Assembly: GCA_021234155.1 (NCBI GenBank)
Contig: JAJEKV010000061.1
Location: 3,001,950-3,065,949 of the forward strand
Length of the DNA: 64,000 nt
From: Isoetes taiwanensis
Lineage: Eukaryota; Streptophyta; Lycopodiopsida; Isoetales; Isoetaceae
Direction: 5' to 3'
In this document: piece by piece, positions 1 to 10,139 of the stretch
Numbering within the stretch: position 1 is the first letter of the stretch
Layout: every line of letters starts with the position of its first letter
Notes under the pieces: generated by a model
Told to the model about the DNA's origin: nothing
What the model saw: the letters and a program-made list of their open reading frames with translations, nothing else
Database searches by the model: none
Program-made: the position numbers and the translations under genes

Positions 1-514
1 AGACGTGGTTATTTATGAGAATACCTGGAGATACCATAGAGCCTAGAGCTATCATTGACTTTTGGCAACAGTTCTGCAAAGATCTTTTTGGGATATCTGT
101 GGCAGATTCAGTTGTCTATAGTTATAGGGCAAGGTCTACAGTTGCAAGTCTATTGTCTTTAATCTTTATAATTTCTACTCAAAACCTTCTAGTGGCATCG
201 TCCTTTTGGTTGAAGGTTACTATGGGATAATCTTCTTCTTAAGCATACATGTCTGATCTGAAGACGAAAAACTTATGCATATGCAGTTCAATATTTGCTT
301 TACTTTCTTTGTTAACCTGCTTGTGGCATATTACATTTTCCCAGGCTAGCTTGTATAAAAATGTCACCTTTAACAGTCCAATCCAACTGCCAAGACAGGG
401 ATGTGGTACTCTATAAGAGACTTTGAGATGGAATTTGGATCTGTTTGTACCATAACTATCTATAGGTTATGTGTTTACTAATATTATAAGTTGTTGCTCC
501 GCACGCTTGTGCAG
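1..514 (+). other. Upstream part of the LRR gene; exons not resolved
   Basis: This stretch precedes the first exon I can place. It probably holds intron sequence and perhaps one or two exons of the same gene: a possible acceptor (TTTTCCCAG) ends at about 344. No open frame here shows a clear leucine-rich repeat, so I make no coding call. The gene extends off the left edge of the window. Confidence 0.4.
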
Positions 515-1783
515 GGAGAAACAGTCCCATCTCTGACGTTGCAATAAAGACCTTAGTTAACAAGCTTTCGAGCCTTGACAGGTAAATGCCAGTGCTGATT
601 ACCATTGGGAAGGGGGTTGGAATCTTATTACTTGCGTTTTTGATTTTCTTGACAGCTTCACTGATTTGGACTTAACAAGTGTAGAATTGAGTGAAGTTGG
701 CTTGAGAAGTATTATAAATCTTGTTCAACAGTCAAGCAGCCTCTCTGCTTTGTCTATAAGGAGAAATAACCTTGCAAAGAAGGATGTGAGTTTTTGTAAT
801 GCTATTCTTGTATGGCAGGGGAAGGAAATGACTAAATTTATCATTTTTGTGGTGTTATAGAATGGAGTTATTTTGTTGGCTAAGAGTTTAGAAGGATCGG
901 ATTTGATGAAACTAGACATGTCAGAATGCCATGTGTCTTCCATGGCAGCCACGGAACTTTGCCATCGGTTGATGTCATGTGTGTCTTTGAGGTCCTTAAA
1001 TTTAAGTGGAAACCAGCTTGGTCAGCAGGTACGTCTAAACACAAGAAAAGCAGGTGGTCATATCATCTTTCTTTCTCATTTCGAGTGCATTTTGTGCAGG
1101 CTATCAATGTTTTGGCATTGGAGCTTGGCAAGCCGGAATGCGATTTAAGAATATTAAACCTTAGCAATTGTGGCATTGGTGAACAAGGAATAGTGTCTCT
1201 AATAAAATCTTTGCAAGGTAATGTGGAAATGAGTTGATGTTTAAACTGATAATATTAACGTTAACTTTATGTTGGATGATTCGCAGCTAGTTCTGCACTT
1301 GAGGAGCTACACCTGGCTGCTAATATCTTGGCAAATCATAAAAATAGTTTTAACAGTACCATGGAGGTATTAGAAGTCGATGGCTCGTCCACTATGTCGG
1401 ATAACAGCCATTGCAACAAAGATAAGGAGATGGCTGCTGTTCCTCTAGCAACTGACACAGAATGGGCAGGTGCTTCAGATCATGTTCCTATAGAGGATGT
1501 AGCAGATAGTGAAGATACCGATAGCCAAAAGCAGCCGTTAAGTAAGAAGTCCAAACAAAAAATATTCATAGAAAGATTGGCTTGTGCTATAGAGGAAGCC
1601 AGGGGTCTGCAGATTCTGGACCTCAGCGGTAACGGCATTGATCTTAGCTATGTTGCCGAACTTTGTGATGCATGGACATCTTGTAGAGCTCCCCTCCCTC
1701 AATGTCATGTTGACGGGGGACTACTCCATTTTTTTCTAAAAGATAAGCGATGTTGTGCTGGTAGATCTTGCTGCTTCCACTGA
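515..1783 (+). CDS. 3' end of a leucine-rich-repeat protein, TONSOKU-like (five exons)
   Basis: I place exons at 515-581, 656-785, 861-1028, 1100-1217 and 1287-1783. They are joined by GT-AG introns of 69-75 bp, and all phases agree. The product is a series of ribonuclease-inhibitor-type LRRs (LRSLNLSGNQL, LRILNLSNCGIG, LQILDLSGNGI). An acidic Ser/Glu/Asp-rich linker encoded around 1380-1550 splits the last repeats, and the protein ends in a Cys-rich tail (RCCAGRSCC), with a TGA stop at 1781-1783. Repeats of this type with a late acidic linker and a Cys-rich end fit the C-terminus of plant TONSOKU (BRUSHY1/MGO3). That is a TPR-plus-LRR nuclear protein that reads newly replicated chromatin and acts in replication-coupled repair. 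The TPR half would lie upstream, outside the window. The LRR call is firm; the TONSOKU identity is from memory of the family and could be another RNI-like protein. Confidence 0.6.
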
Positions 1784-3077
1784 AGAAGTTTCAGTTGTAA
1801 ATTGCTGACGTCGAATTGAAGACCAATTTTGGCTATAGGATCGATTATTTCTCAGAGTTGTACGAAAATAAAAAGTGACATGAAATAAAAACAATGTCAA
1901 AAGCTTGCTTTGCGTTTTCAAATTGTAGCCTGAATGGAGAACTTAGGTACTTTTAAGTAAAAAATAGCCCAATAGTAAAGGAGACCTTATGTCACGCTGT
2001 TTCTTGTTTAAGTCATGCTATTAGCAACACCTTAAGATTGTCAAATATGTGTAGTTATCTGGAATTTCCCAACAACCGATGGAGTATGTTTCACTTAACG
2101 CAAGTCCATGAAGTGCAAAGCCTTGCTGCTCAAGAAATTTCAAAATTACATTAACACTAGGCTAGAAGGGCAGTTGCTAATTTGAACATTGAAGGATCCA
2201 ATGTGGGCTTAGATATAAAATAAATCTTACATAGCTTCGGATCTACATTTCCTATGGTATAAATTCCTTTCTCAAATATTTGTGATGTTGGGCTTTTGTA
2301 AATCACAAGATGATGGCACTTGTTTTTGTAAATGAGTGATTGTGCATGGGTAGTCCCAAAATAGTTTGAGAGCAAAATTCAGATATTTGCGATGTCGGGC
2401 TTTTGGAAACTATAAGATGATGGCACTTGTTTTTGTAAATGAGTGATTGTACATGGGTAGTCCCAAAATAGTTTGAGAGCAAAATTCAAGGTAATGCTAC
2501 CAGTTTAATAATGGCAATCCATTTCACATATAACCTATAATCTAGACAAACATTGAGTTTTAACCAAAGTTTCCTGAATAGAAAATATGATATGCATTCA
2601 TGGTCTTCTTGATCTATGAGAAATAACAAAATGTTGCAGGCAGGCCTCGAATTTAGATTTTGCACTAACCAGCAAAGTGCCGTCCTTTATTTATGCTTAC
2701 CGGATTTTTGAGAAAAATACCTCTAATTTGCCGGATTTAACACTATTTTTATGAAATTTTTACCGGAAATTTGCCTGCATCTACTTTAGCAAATCGGATA
2801 TTTCCAACTTTAATCGGATATTCTGGGGAGGAACCCCCCTAATTTCGACCCTTGGTTGCAGGACATCCGCATTTGTTATACATATGCACAAAAATATAAT
2901 GACGAAGAATTGCACTTGGAACATAACAGAAATGCCATGCTTATTAACCTATGCAAACATACCAAATAAATTCATTTGGTAGTCCAAATAAATATGCTTA
3001 TGTAAACAAGGTGCCAGTGCACTAAAGTTGTCCCGATGCCATATCTGATTGTTTTGTGTGTCTGAATCCCCTCTTTA
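1784..3077. other. 3' UTR and intergenic DNA
   Basis: No coding frame is credible here. The first few hundred bases presumably include the 3' UTR of the LRR gene. A two-copy tandem repeat is listed separately. The remainder is AT-rich, with several short variants of a CGGAT(A/T)TT phrase around 2700-2820. Confidence 0.5.
2276..2489. repeat. Two-copy direct tandem repeat, 107-bp period
   Basis: Copy 1 is 2276-2382 and copy 2 is 2383-2489. Both run from ATATTTG(T/C)GATGT to AGCAAAATTCA and differ by a handful of substitutions and small changes in the middle, so the duplication is fairly recent. It is non-coding. Confidence 0.85.
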
Positions 3078-3137
3078 ATCTTTTTTTTTTCTCTTTTCTC
3101 TCTCTATATTCTCTGCTCTCTTTACATTCTATATTTT

Positions 3138-3218
3138 TCTCTCTCTGTTCTCTCTCTCTCTCCCTCCCTCCCTCCCTCCCTCCCTCCCTCCCTCCCTCTC
3201 TCTCTCTCTCTCTCTCTC
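3138..3218. repeat. CT / CCCT microsatellite
   Basis: A (CT)n tract turns into (CCCT)n and back to (CT)n. The long Ser/Leu/Pro or Arg/Glu/Gly frames read through it are artefacts of the repeat. The tract directly precedes the hairpin block at 3219-3322, as a similar tract does near 30650. Confidence 0.9.
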
Positions 3219-3322
3219 GCGTCGGCCACATGCTTGTAAAAAAACCCATCTCTCGTGCTATACGACGAGAGATCATTTTTATACCGTATAGCATGAGAGA
3301 TAATGAGAGATAATTATCTCTC
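3219..3322. repeat. Hairpin-rich dispersed repeat
   Basis: The block starts with GTCGGCCACATGCTTG, which recurs at about 30676 after a similar microsatellite. It contains an inverted repeat with 17-nt arms at 3248-3264 and 3285-3301 (one mismatch). A perfect 18-nt palindrome, GAGAGATAATTATCTCTC, follows at 3305-3322. The similarity to the second site is clear for about 45 bp and then fades. It could be the end of a MITE or of a transposon. Confidence 0.6.
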
Positions 3323-4488
3323 GATGCTTAACAAGCCCGTTAGGGGGCAAAAATAAACTCTTTAACAAAGCCGGCGGGAAATTTGTTTTTGGACTCCCCC
3401 CTTTTTCCTTTTTTTTTAACATATGGTTATGGCGGCTATGGCAGATGGTTAGCGCAGTTGAGGGCGACAGATGGTTATGGCATGGCTATGGCTGAAGCTG
3501 CTAAGGCAGAAGTAAATATTGCAGAGCTGAGGGGGTTATGGCAGGGCGGATTTTCAAAGCTGAGGCGGCTATGGCAGAGGCAATTTCTCTGTTTCTATTG
3601 TTATTTAAAAATCATAGCCCTGAAAGGAGGTCCCGCATCTGCCTTGCCGGCCAAAATGTTCGACCCCATTTGCTTTATTTCAGTATTTTGCTATCTGCAA
3701 TCATAATAGAAGCGAAAAATTGTTTTTTTTCAACTAATGTTTAACCCAGATTTCTAAAAACATTGCTTCAATCAAGAAATTTGCACAGGGCTTTGTTATA
3801 ATCTCAAGAATCGAACTGGAAGATCTTTAAATCTGTAACATCAGTTCGAAATCGGAAGAAAAATCGGCAGAAATCAGCAGAAAATCAGTTCGAAACACAA
3901 CCCAAGATTCTTCTTCCCACCTGCACTGCACTGCGCCTATTTCTTTGTTCTCATATTCTTTGTTTGCATCCAGCTACGGAGTCTCAAAATTGAGGCATGG
4001 CTGTTTCATGGTCTGGGGTTTCGGATTTGAAGCCCCATTTGCAGATTTCTTTGGAAAAGCAAGATCAGCAGAATAGGGTCTTAGCTTCCGGCTGAACATG
4101 GCACATGTTTTTTTCCAGAACATTAGAACAGGGCCTTTTCTTAGCTTCCGGCCATGGCACATGCACAGCTATCAGCTTGACATGGCTTCCGACACCAGAA
4201 CAAGGCTTAACGTTGCAAGATCTGCTAAAAAGAAGAAGGATTATGCTATTAAAGAAACGCCATAGCCAGAAGGCTTCCCCTTTGCCGCAGAAGGCTTCCC
4301 CTTTTGCTATTCTAACGAACACCTCAAAAAGTTTCACGGCAAGGGAAGATAATTTCCGGAGGGTACTTCCTTAACTACGAAAATCCAATGAAAATGCCCC
4401 TCTCTCCTGTTAGGCAGAAATTGTCCCTCGAGATGAGAGTCAAGAAAACCCACTCTCACCCATCTCTCCCCTTCTCCCATCTCTCGTA
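3323..4488. other. Intergenic, low-complexity stretches
   Basis: No gene is recognised. Around 3425-3580 an imperfect GGTTATGGC / GCTATGGCAG phrase is repeated. Around 4080 and 4140 the phrase CTTAGCTTCCGGC occurs twice about 60 bp apart, and AAGGCTTCCCCTTT is duplicated at about 4269 and 4290. Short frames of 60-100 codons here lack any recognisable domain. Confidence 0.5.
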
Positions 4489-5112
4489 TTGTCTCTCGTA
4501 ATCTCTAAGTCCGCAGATAGAATAAGATGGCCTACACCCCAAGGCAACCATGTGCTTAATATGTGCAGCGGGCTTGATTTATTGGTTTATAATGGCACAC
4601 AGAGGTTTCCAGGTACAGGTAAGTGCACATGCAGAAATGCAAGTGTTGTTGATCTCGTTCTTGCTACATCCCAGTTTGCAGAACAGGTGTTACATATGTC
4701 TATAGGGGAAGAGATGGAAAAGATCTCAGATTATACACCGATAACAGTTGTGTTAAGCACCAAGAATTACACATGCCACCAGGCACGCTGTATCTCTAAG
4801 CCTCGCATACGTATGAAATATCATAAAGTGGAAAGCTATATGAAGAAGTGTGAGGCAAGAGCCTCCACAACAAATTGGCCCAGCGACACTGATAAATTAA
4901 GTGACAAGATTGCAGAGTTAGTTCTAGATGTTGCCACTGATTGTTTTGTCTCACGCAGAAAGATGAAGGGGTTGCCACGTAATAGTTGGTTTGATGCGTC
5001 TTGTAGAGCAAAAAGAGAGGCATTTAAGCAGGCAAGGGGGGAAGATAGACAGAGATTAAAGAAAGAATATTTTGCACTCACGAAATCAAAAAAGAAAAAG
5101 TATGTGTATTAG
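4489..5112 (+). pseudogene. LINE copy A, endonuclease C-terminal part and linker
   Basis: A 207-codon open stretch without a proper LINE start. It contains DLLVYNGTQRFPGTGKCTCR, VVDLVLATSQ and SDYTPITVVL. These match the last third of an apurinic-type endonuclease domain, where the family has a final SDH motif; here that histidine is Tyr (SDYTPI), suggesting loss of activity. The basic, Lys-rich end is the linker to the reverse transcriptase. It stops at TAG 5110-5112. Confidence 0.6.
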
Positions 5113-5309
5113 AGACAAAGGGAGCTGATCCGCGACACTATAGCGAGATCCCAAAAAATTCGGAATGAGCTTAAGCCTAAGATGAAGCAGAGACCCACAC
5201 GGAAACCATGGCTTTAGTAAGCCAAGTCGCGTAAGTCGTATCACATGCCGGAGGCCAATGTCGATAATATTGACTTACGGGGATGTAGGCTGGTGCTTTG
5301 ATTTGGAAG

Positions 5310-6330
5310 ACTTAGAAGAAGGGTTAAGTCATCTTGCCAACAGAAGGCGGCCCGATTCAATTGGGCTGGTAGCTGAAATGTTCAAATGGGCGTAAACTCA
5401 ATACATGTTGCATTGTTGTCATTATTTAACAATGTTTTCTTGCCAAGGGTTTCCTCGCACTTGGCGGTGAACGGAGTTATCCCCTTGCATAAAGCTGGAG
5501 ATGAGAATGATCCCGAAATTACCGAATGATTACGGTTAGTAGTTTATATGCCAAATTATTTGCTTTGCTATCTTTGAATTGTAAATTGAGCACTTGGGCT
5601 GAAAAACATAATGTTAGAGCCAATTGGACGAGGCGTGCTTTAGATAAAAAAAGATCTACAGATTGATCATTTGGTTACTTTATGAGCTATGGTTGATTCG
5701 GTTAAGGGTAAGAAAAACCCCTTTATGCTCTTTTTGTTGATTATGCTAAGGCATTTGACACGGTATCTCGTAGTAATTTATGGGAGAGAATGGAGGCCCT
5801 AGGGGTACCAATTGAGCTTAGACATGCAAAGAAGATACTTTATGATAAAGTTTTGGTACAGCTATCATCCCCTACATTGAGCAATGCTTGAGATGTGGTA
5901 GAAAGTAATATTGGAGTGAAGCAAGGGTGCCCATTGTCGCCCACACTATTTGGCCTATTCATAGACCAACTGCAGGCTTGGATGTCCGAATATGGCGGGG
6001 AGGGGACCCCATTGTTTAGATGCATGGTTTTGTTGCTCTTATATGCTGATGATGTTGTTCTTCTTTCCCGCTCAGTGGAAGGCATGCGTACATTTAGATG
6101 CTACCGCACATTTCTGTGAATAGAAAAGTATGAGGGTAAATATGTCAAAGGCTAAGATGATGGTATTTGGGACAAATAAAGTAGATCATCTTAAATTCCT
6201 CTATCATGGAGAACCTGTGGAAATTGTCACCTCATATAAGTATCTAGGGATACATGTGGACAAGGGGCATAGCTTTGGAACTCTCTTTGTTGAGCATAGA
6301 GTAAATGGAGGCCCCGAAAGCACTATATAG
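5310..6330 (+). pseudogene. LINE copy A, reverse transcriptase remnant
   Basis: Fragments in shifting frames spell the RT order: VIPLHKAGDENDP near 5470, a KAFDTV-like stretch near 5750, GVKQGCPLSPTLFGLFID at 5917-5970, the catalytic YADD box at about 6042, and YKYLGIHVD near 6237. Several stops separate them, for example after TFL at 6117. The GCPLSP and YADD boxes are intact, but the gene is dead. Confidence 0.75.
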
Positions 6331-6609
6331 CATGCAAATAAAAGTAGAAAAAAAAAAAATATGGGACTTTAGCCCTGCGTACATTATATCGAAAGTCTTT
6401 GGTCCAAACAGTTTTGCTCTATGGGTGTGAAGTATGGGGGCGGGGGATTATCTCAGAGAATCCTGGAAAAAGGTTGAGAAAGTGTAGAAGAAGTTCTTGA
6501 GAACGTAATTGGGTACTAAAGCTCAAACTCCATATGATATGTCTTTGCTTGTAGAGTGTGGCATGATGCCACTAGAAGTCAAGAAGCCCTATGCGTAACA
6601 GCTTACATA

Positions 6610-7265
6610 TCTCTCTAAGTTGCTATTTGATATGCCAGAAGATAGCTTACCAAGGCTAGCATTAGAAGAAACAAGAGACAAGGGATGGTACTCAGATATT
6701 AGGGAATGGATGAGGAAGTGGGGGATGGACATACATGGTATACGTGAGAATAAGGGCAATCTAAGAGAGTGGGTGCATGAGCACCTCATTAGAAGAAGCT
6801 GGAGAGTCCCGGAGACAAAAAACATTTCTATAGACAGTATATAAATCCCACTCTCCAAGAGGCCAAATACCTCAAGGAAGGTGTGTCTTTTTTTTAGCCC
6901 GACATGATGATAAGCGGGGATGCGGCTTAGCTCCCATAGGCTTGGGGTTGAAGTAGGACGTTGGAGTAATATTCCCCATGAATTGAGATTTTGCAAAGTA
7001 TGCAATATGGGAGAAGTAGAAGATGAATTACATGTCATCGTAAGGTGCCCGTCATACTCAGGGATTCGAGATAAGTACAAGATCCATTCAAACTCTTTCT
7101 TTGGAATTCTTTGATATGCCCGACATCACATTGGGAAATACTTGAAGGAAATATTGATACAGAGAGAACAGTTAATGAGTATTAAAGATTGTAATGTTAT
7201 ACATGATGAGAGATGGGAAGAGTCTAATGCATTCTTGTCAGAAGATGCGTTAGAGGATATCTTTT
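6610..7265 (+). pseudogene. LINE copy A, C-terminal domain
   Basis: This fragmentary C-terminus has RLSSHRLGVEVGRW, then CKVCNMGEVEDELHVIVRC. The latter is a CX2C...HX4C-type zinc knuckle of the kind found at the end of LINE ORF2. The same block is better kept in copies B and C, which allows the three to be aligned. Stops and small indels interrupt it. Confidence 0.65.
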
Positions 7266-7341
7266 ATAACGTTGAATATGTACATTGATCGTCTCATAGA
7301 CCTGGTGGTCTACAGACGTAATAAATACAACATTTCATTTC

Positions 7342-7343
<2 letters not shown>

Positions 7344-7403
<60 letters not shown>
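7344..7403. repeat. (TC)n microsatellite, tail of LINE copy A
   Basis: A pure TC tract of about 60 bp directly follows the CATTTCATTT end of copy A. Copy B starts abruptly at its right edge. Confidence 0.9.
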
Positions 7404-7406
<3 letters not shown>

Positions 7407-7790
7407 AAGTTGTCTTACTTTAAAAGACATTTATTGTGCAGACTAAGATTAAGTTCACATCACTCGGGAGTGGAGGTTGGTAGATGGGGAAATCTCCCCC
7501 GAAACTTACGTACCTGTAAAACATGTGGAGCTGATGTACTTGAGGATGAGGCACACCTTATTCTTCACTGTTTTGCATATGAAAATTTAAGGAGACGGAT
7601 GGGTATTCCTACTGGGATCTCTTTATATAATTTCTGTGCATTGCCAGTTGCAACTATCAGTGACTACTTGATAGAGGTGATGAAAGTGAGAGACGTGTCA
7701 ATAAGAAACTATAAACACCCACTGGAATTATATGAGAAAGAGAGTAGTGAGACTAATGATGCCCTAATTGAGGGTACATTAGAGTTCTAA
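7404..7790 (+). pseudogene. LINE copy B ORF2 C-terminal fragment (zinc knuckle)
   Basis: The open fragment of about 129 codons carries the CX2C...HX4C knuckle and a family-specific tail, MKVRDVSIRNYKHPLELYE. A similar tail in copy C (MKMRELSIKNYRQLLDDYE) shows the two copies are related but diverged. No start codon belongs to it. Confidence 0.7.
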
Positions 7791-7867
7791 TTATATGCAA
7801 AAATTGACTTGTATATCGTCTTCTAGACCTGATGGTCTCATAGACGTGATCTATAAAACATTTCATT

Positions 7868-7996
<129 letters not shown>

Positions 7997-8746
7997 TCCC
8001 CACCCATGGAACAAAGCAAGATAAAAGGCTGGTATGCAGACCTACAGAAATGGCTTGGGAAATGGGGCATGTCAATTGATAATGTACCCAATGATCAAGC
8101 AGTATTACGGGAATGGGTAAAAATTAATGTGCAGCACAAAATGTGGGGTAATCCTGGAACAAAGATGAGTTTCTATAGGCAGGTAATTAATCCCAATTTA
8201 TGTGCAGCGCCCCATCTTGCAGGCAAAGCTTCATACAAGAAAAGGCATATGATATGCAGATTAAGACTAAGTTCTCATCATTTGGGAGTAGAGGTTGGGA
8301 GATGGTGGAATCTTCCAAGATACAGACGTACATGCAGAGTATGTAGAGATGATGAGATAGAGGATGAGAACCATTTGGTATTACATTGCCCTGCCTACCA
8401 GAATCTTAGAGATCTCTATGGTATTCCAGATAATATTTCTTTGCATGATTTCTTTGGAAAACCGGTCCACACTATCGGAAATTTCTTATCAGATGTGATG
8501 AAGATGAGAGAATTATCAATTAAAAATTATAGGCAACTGTTGGACGACTATGAAAAAGAAGAGAGCGAGCCTAATGATGCCCCACTTGAGGGCATATTAG
8601 ATGATATATGATTAAGCAATACTATCTGTAGAATATACCGTCTTCTAGACCTGATGGTCTCATAGACACAATAAACATTTCATTTCATTTCATTTCATCT
8701 CCCTCCCTCCCTCCCTCCCTCCCTCCCTCCCTCCCTCCCTCCCTCT
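7997..8746 (+). mobile_element. LINE copy C, 5'-truncated, with (TTTCA)n(CCCT)n tail
   Basis: It begins abruptly after the tail of copy B and keeps an open C-terminal ORF2 fragment to 8611. The 3' UTR carries the stem-loop AGACC-TGAT-GGTCT at about 8647-8660, CATAGACACAATAAA, three or four TTTCA units, and then (CCCT)n from 8701 to about 8746. The tail unit differs from those of copies A and B, although the preceding 3' UTR is nearly the same. Confidence 0.75.
8006..8611 (+). pseudogene. LINE copy C ORF2 C-terminal fragment, 201 codons open
   Basis: This is the longest surviving fragment of this LINE family in the array. It includes the thumb-side stretch (KGWYADLQKWLGKWGMSID) and the knuckle CRVCRDDEIEDENHLVLHC. 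It ends with PLEGILDDI and a TGA. The first Met is fortuitous, because the copy is 5'-truncated. It would not act alone. Confidence 0.7.
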
Positions 8747-8797
8747 CCTAGTGGCGTGACATTAAAACTACTATCTATCTATCTATCTATCTATCTC
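8747..8797 (+). repeat. (CTAT)n microsatellite after a very short LINE-like 3' end
   Basis: GTGGCGTGACATTAAAACTA at 8753-8772 resembles the terminal GTGGACGTTAAAA seen at other LINE tails in the window. It is followed by (CTAT)n at 8771-8797. It may be a fourth, extremely truncated insertion in the same series, but the match is short. Confidence 0.4.
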
Positions 8798-8884
8798 TCT
8801 CAATGCCGGGGTTGTATTGAATGTTACAGCTCTTTTTGAGCAAATACAAAAATATGACATTCCAGATTAGAATGAATCTTGCAT

Positions 8885-8947
8885 TATGACGCTCCCAGAT
8901 ACGACGCTCGGGCGTATACATACGGGAACTTTCCCCTCCCATGGCAT
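8885..8947 (-). repeat. LTR 3'-terminal fragment
   Basis: This matches, in the same orientation, the end of the LTR at 26326-27232 that lies next to its PBS. Both share CTCCCATGGCA, a GTATACATACGGGA-like phrase and a TATGACGC / TGTGACGCC terminus. Only the last ~63 bp are present, joined directly to the gypsy C-terminal region, so most of this LTR is deleted or was replaced by recombination. Confidence 0.6.
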
Positions 8948-9302
8948 TTTCAAGAAGAGTGGGTGTATCCAAGATCTCCTCTGGATCTGGGGAAGATTCA
9001 CGTGAAAAACCTTGTGGATCTTCAAGCGGGGTGGAAAATCCAAGCGATATGCCTGTTCGCCAACACGTTCAATGATGTTGAACGGCCCAGCCCATCTGGG
9101 TGCCAGCTGCAGTTACCAATCTTTAGCTTGGCTTGTTTAACTTTAATCTTGAGCCAAACGGATTCGCACACTTGGAATGTCCGTGGGGTCCTGTGCTTAT
9201 CGGCAACACTCTTCTGCCAGCTGCGTGCAGCCAGTAAGTAGCCACGAACTTCCTCAACCAAAACTTGCATTTCCAAGAGGAGTTGTTGAGAAACCTCCAC
9301 CT
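8948..9302 (-). pseudogene. Gypsy integrase C-terminal region, distal half
   Basis: This is the continuation of the integrase frame that stops at the LINE insertion. It begins VEVSQQLLLEMQ and includes the helix with AARSWQKSVADKHR and the VCESVWLKIK strand, a counterpart of the usual GDWVWLKL in this family. A short acidic segment near the end (PDPEEILDTP) may be what is left of the chromodomain side. The stretch shows exactly where the LINE entered. Confidence 0.65.
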
Positions 9303-9319
9303 TAGAAACGGGGTTATGC
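9303..9319. repeat. Left target-site duplication of the L1-type LINE
   Basis: TAGAAACGGGGTTATGC, 17 bp, is identical to 16377-16393. It lies inside the gypsy integrase frame, so the target was the gypsy element. Confidence 0.95.
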
Positions 9320-9364
9320 GGGGTGGAGGAAAAATGAGCGCACTCTCACCGCGCCTCGGGACCC

Positions 9365-9763
9365 GTGCATCACCCAGCCCTGATGGATGAGGCTTTGCTC
9401 GAAGCTGTTCTCCAGGGGCTGGGTTTTGTGATTCCCCCCCAGGGCCATGAGAGCACCCTTCAAGCCATTGAAGATTTGATTAGTTTAGCCTTCAGCAATC
9501 AGTCTAGAATAGGTTTCTGTAGAGCAGATTTCGAGTTTTTTAACAAGTTTTTTCTCTGCATCCTTTGTTTTGACAGAGTTGGCTCCCTCAGGGTTTCGGC
9601 CCACAATTCTCAGCCTTATCTCGCCCTGGGCAAAAATTTCGAAAGAAATCTCTTTCTTCTAGGGGTCCCCACAGAATTTGGAATTGATCCTCTCTATCAC
9701 TGGGCAGATTTCTTTGATCTCCAGCCAGCAGAAGTTTTCGATGACCTTGGAATTGTGGTGTAG
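9365..9763 (+). CDS. Possible upstream ORF in the LINE 5' leader (132 aa)
   Basis: An open frame starts at ATG 9365, close to the element's 5' end, and stops with TAG at 9761-9763. ORF1 starts 377 bp later. Residues include MDEALLEAVLQGLGF and HWADFFDLQPAEVFDDLG; I recognise no domain. It could be a short leader-encoded protein, a piece of a longer original ORF1, or chance. Confidence 0.35.
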   Translation: MHHPALMDEALLEAVLQGLGFVIPPQGHESTLQAIEDLISLAFSNQSRIGFCRADFEFFNKFFLCILCFDRVGSLRVSAHNSQPYLALGKNFERNLFLLGVPTEFGIDPLYHWADFFDLQPAEVFDDLGIVV

Positions 9764-10139
9764 AGGTTCGGGGTGGCGAATTAATCCTGTTTTTTTTCTT
9801 GATTTCTTGATTTTCCCCTTTTCTTTCCTTTTTTCTCTGTTTTCTTCTGGTTTTTTTCTGGTTTCTTGAAATTGCTGCTTCTTTGATGGTCGATGGGACC
9901 CTCTTCCCCTGACTAGATCCTCGCAGGTCGTCCAGGGTACGAGCAGTCCTTTCTCATTATCTAGGCAGCTTCCCCCCTTCTCTTTCCAATCATTCTTATT
10001 CCCCTTTTCTTTGTCCTTTCCTCCATCTTCGGATCTTTCGCCCCCTTTTTATTTCTTTTCCCCCTTCTTTCGTTTTCTTTCAGCTCATCCTTGCTCTTTG
10101 CCTCTGTTTCGACCGCCCCCTGTTTATCTCTGAGGCACC

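Larger units (their letters stand above)
4489..7403 (+). mobile_element. LINE copy A, degenerate, ending in a (TC)n tail
   Basis: Remnants follow the order of a LINE ORF2: endonuclease C-terminus, reverse transcriptase, then a C-terminal zinc-knuckle domain. Many stops and frameshifts interrupt them. The 3' UTR holds a stem-loop (AGACC-TGGT-GGTCT) at about 7298-7311, then CAGACGTAATAAA and CATTTCATTTCATT, and runs straight into a (TC)n tract at 7344-7403. Copies B and C repeat this 3' end immediately downstream. The 5' limit is uncertain; the first recognisable coding lies near 4489. Confidence 0.75.

Noticed and set aside
3022-3313. Overlapping Ser/Leu/Pro-rich and Arg/Glu/Gly-rich frames
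   Set aside because: Both are translations of the CT/CCCT microsatellite and carry no domain.
8771-8797. CRISPR-like short regular repeat
   Set aside because: Simple (CTAT)n without spacers; the sequence is eukaryotic.
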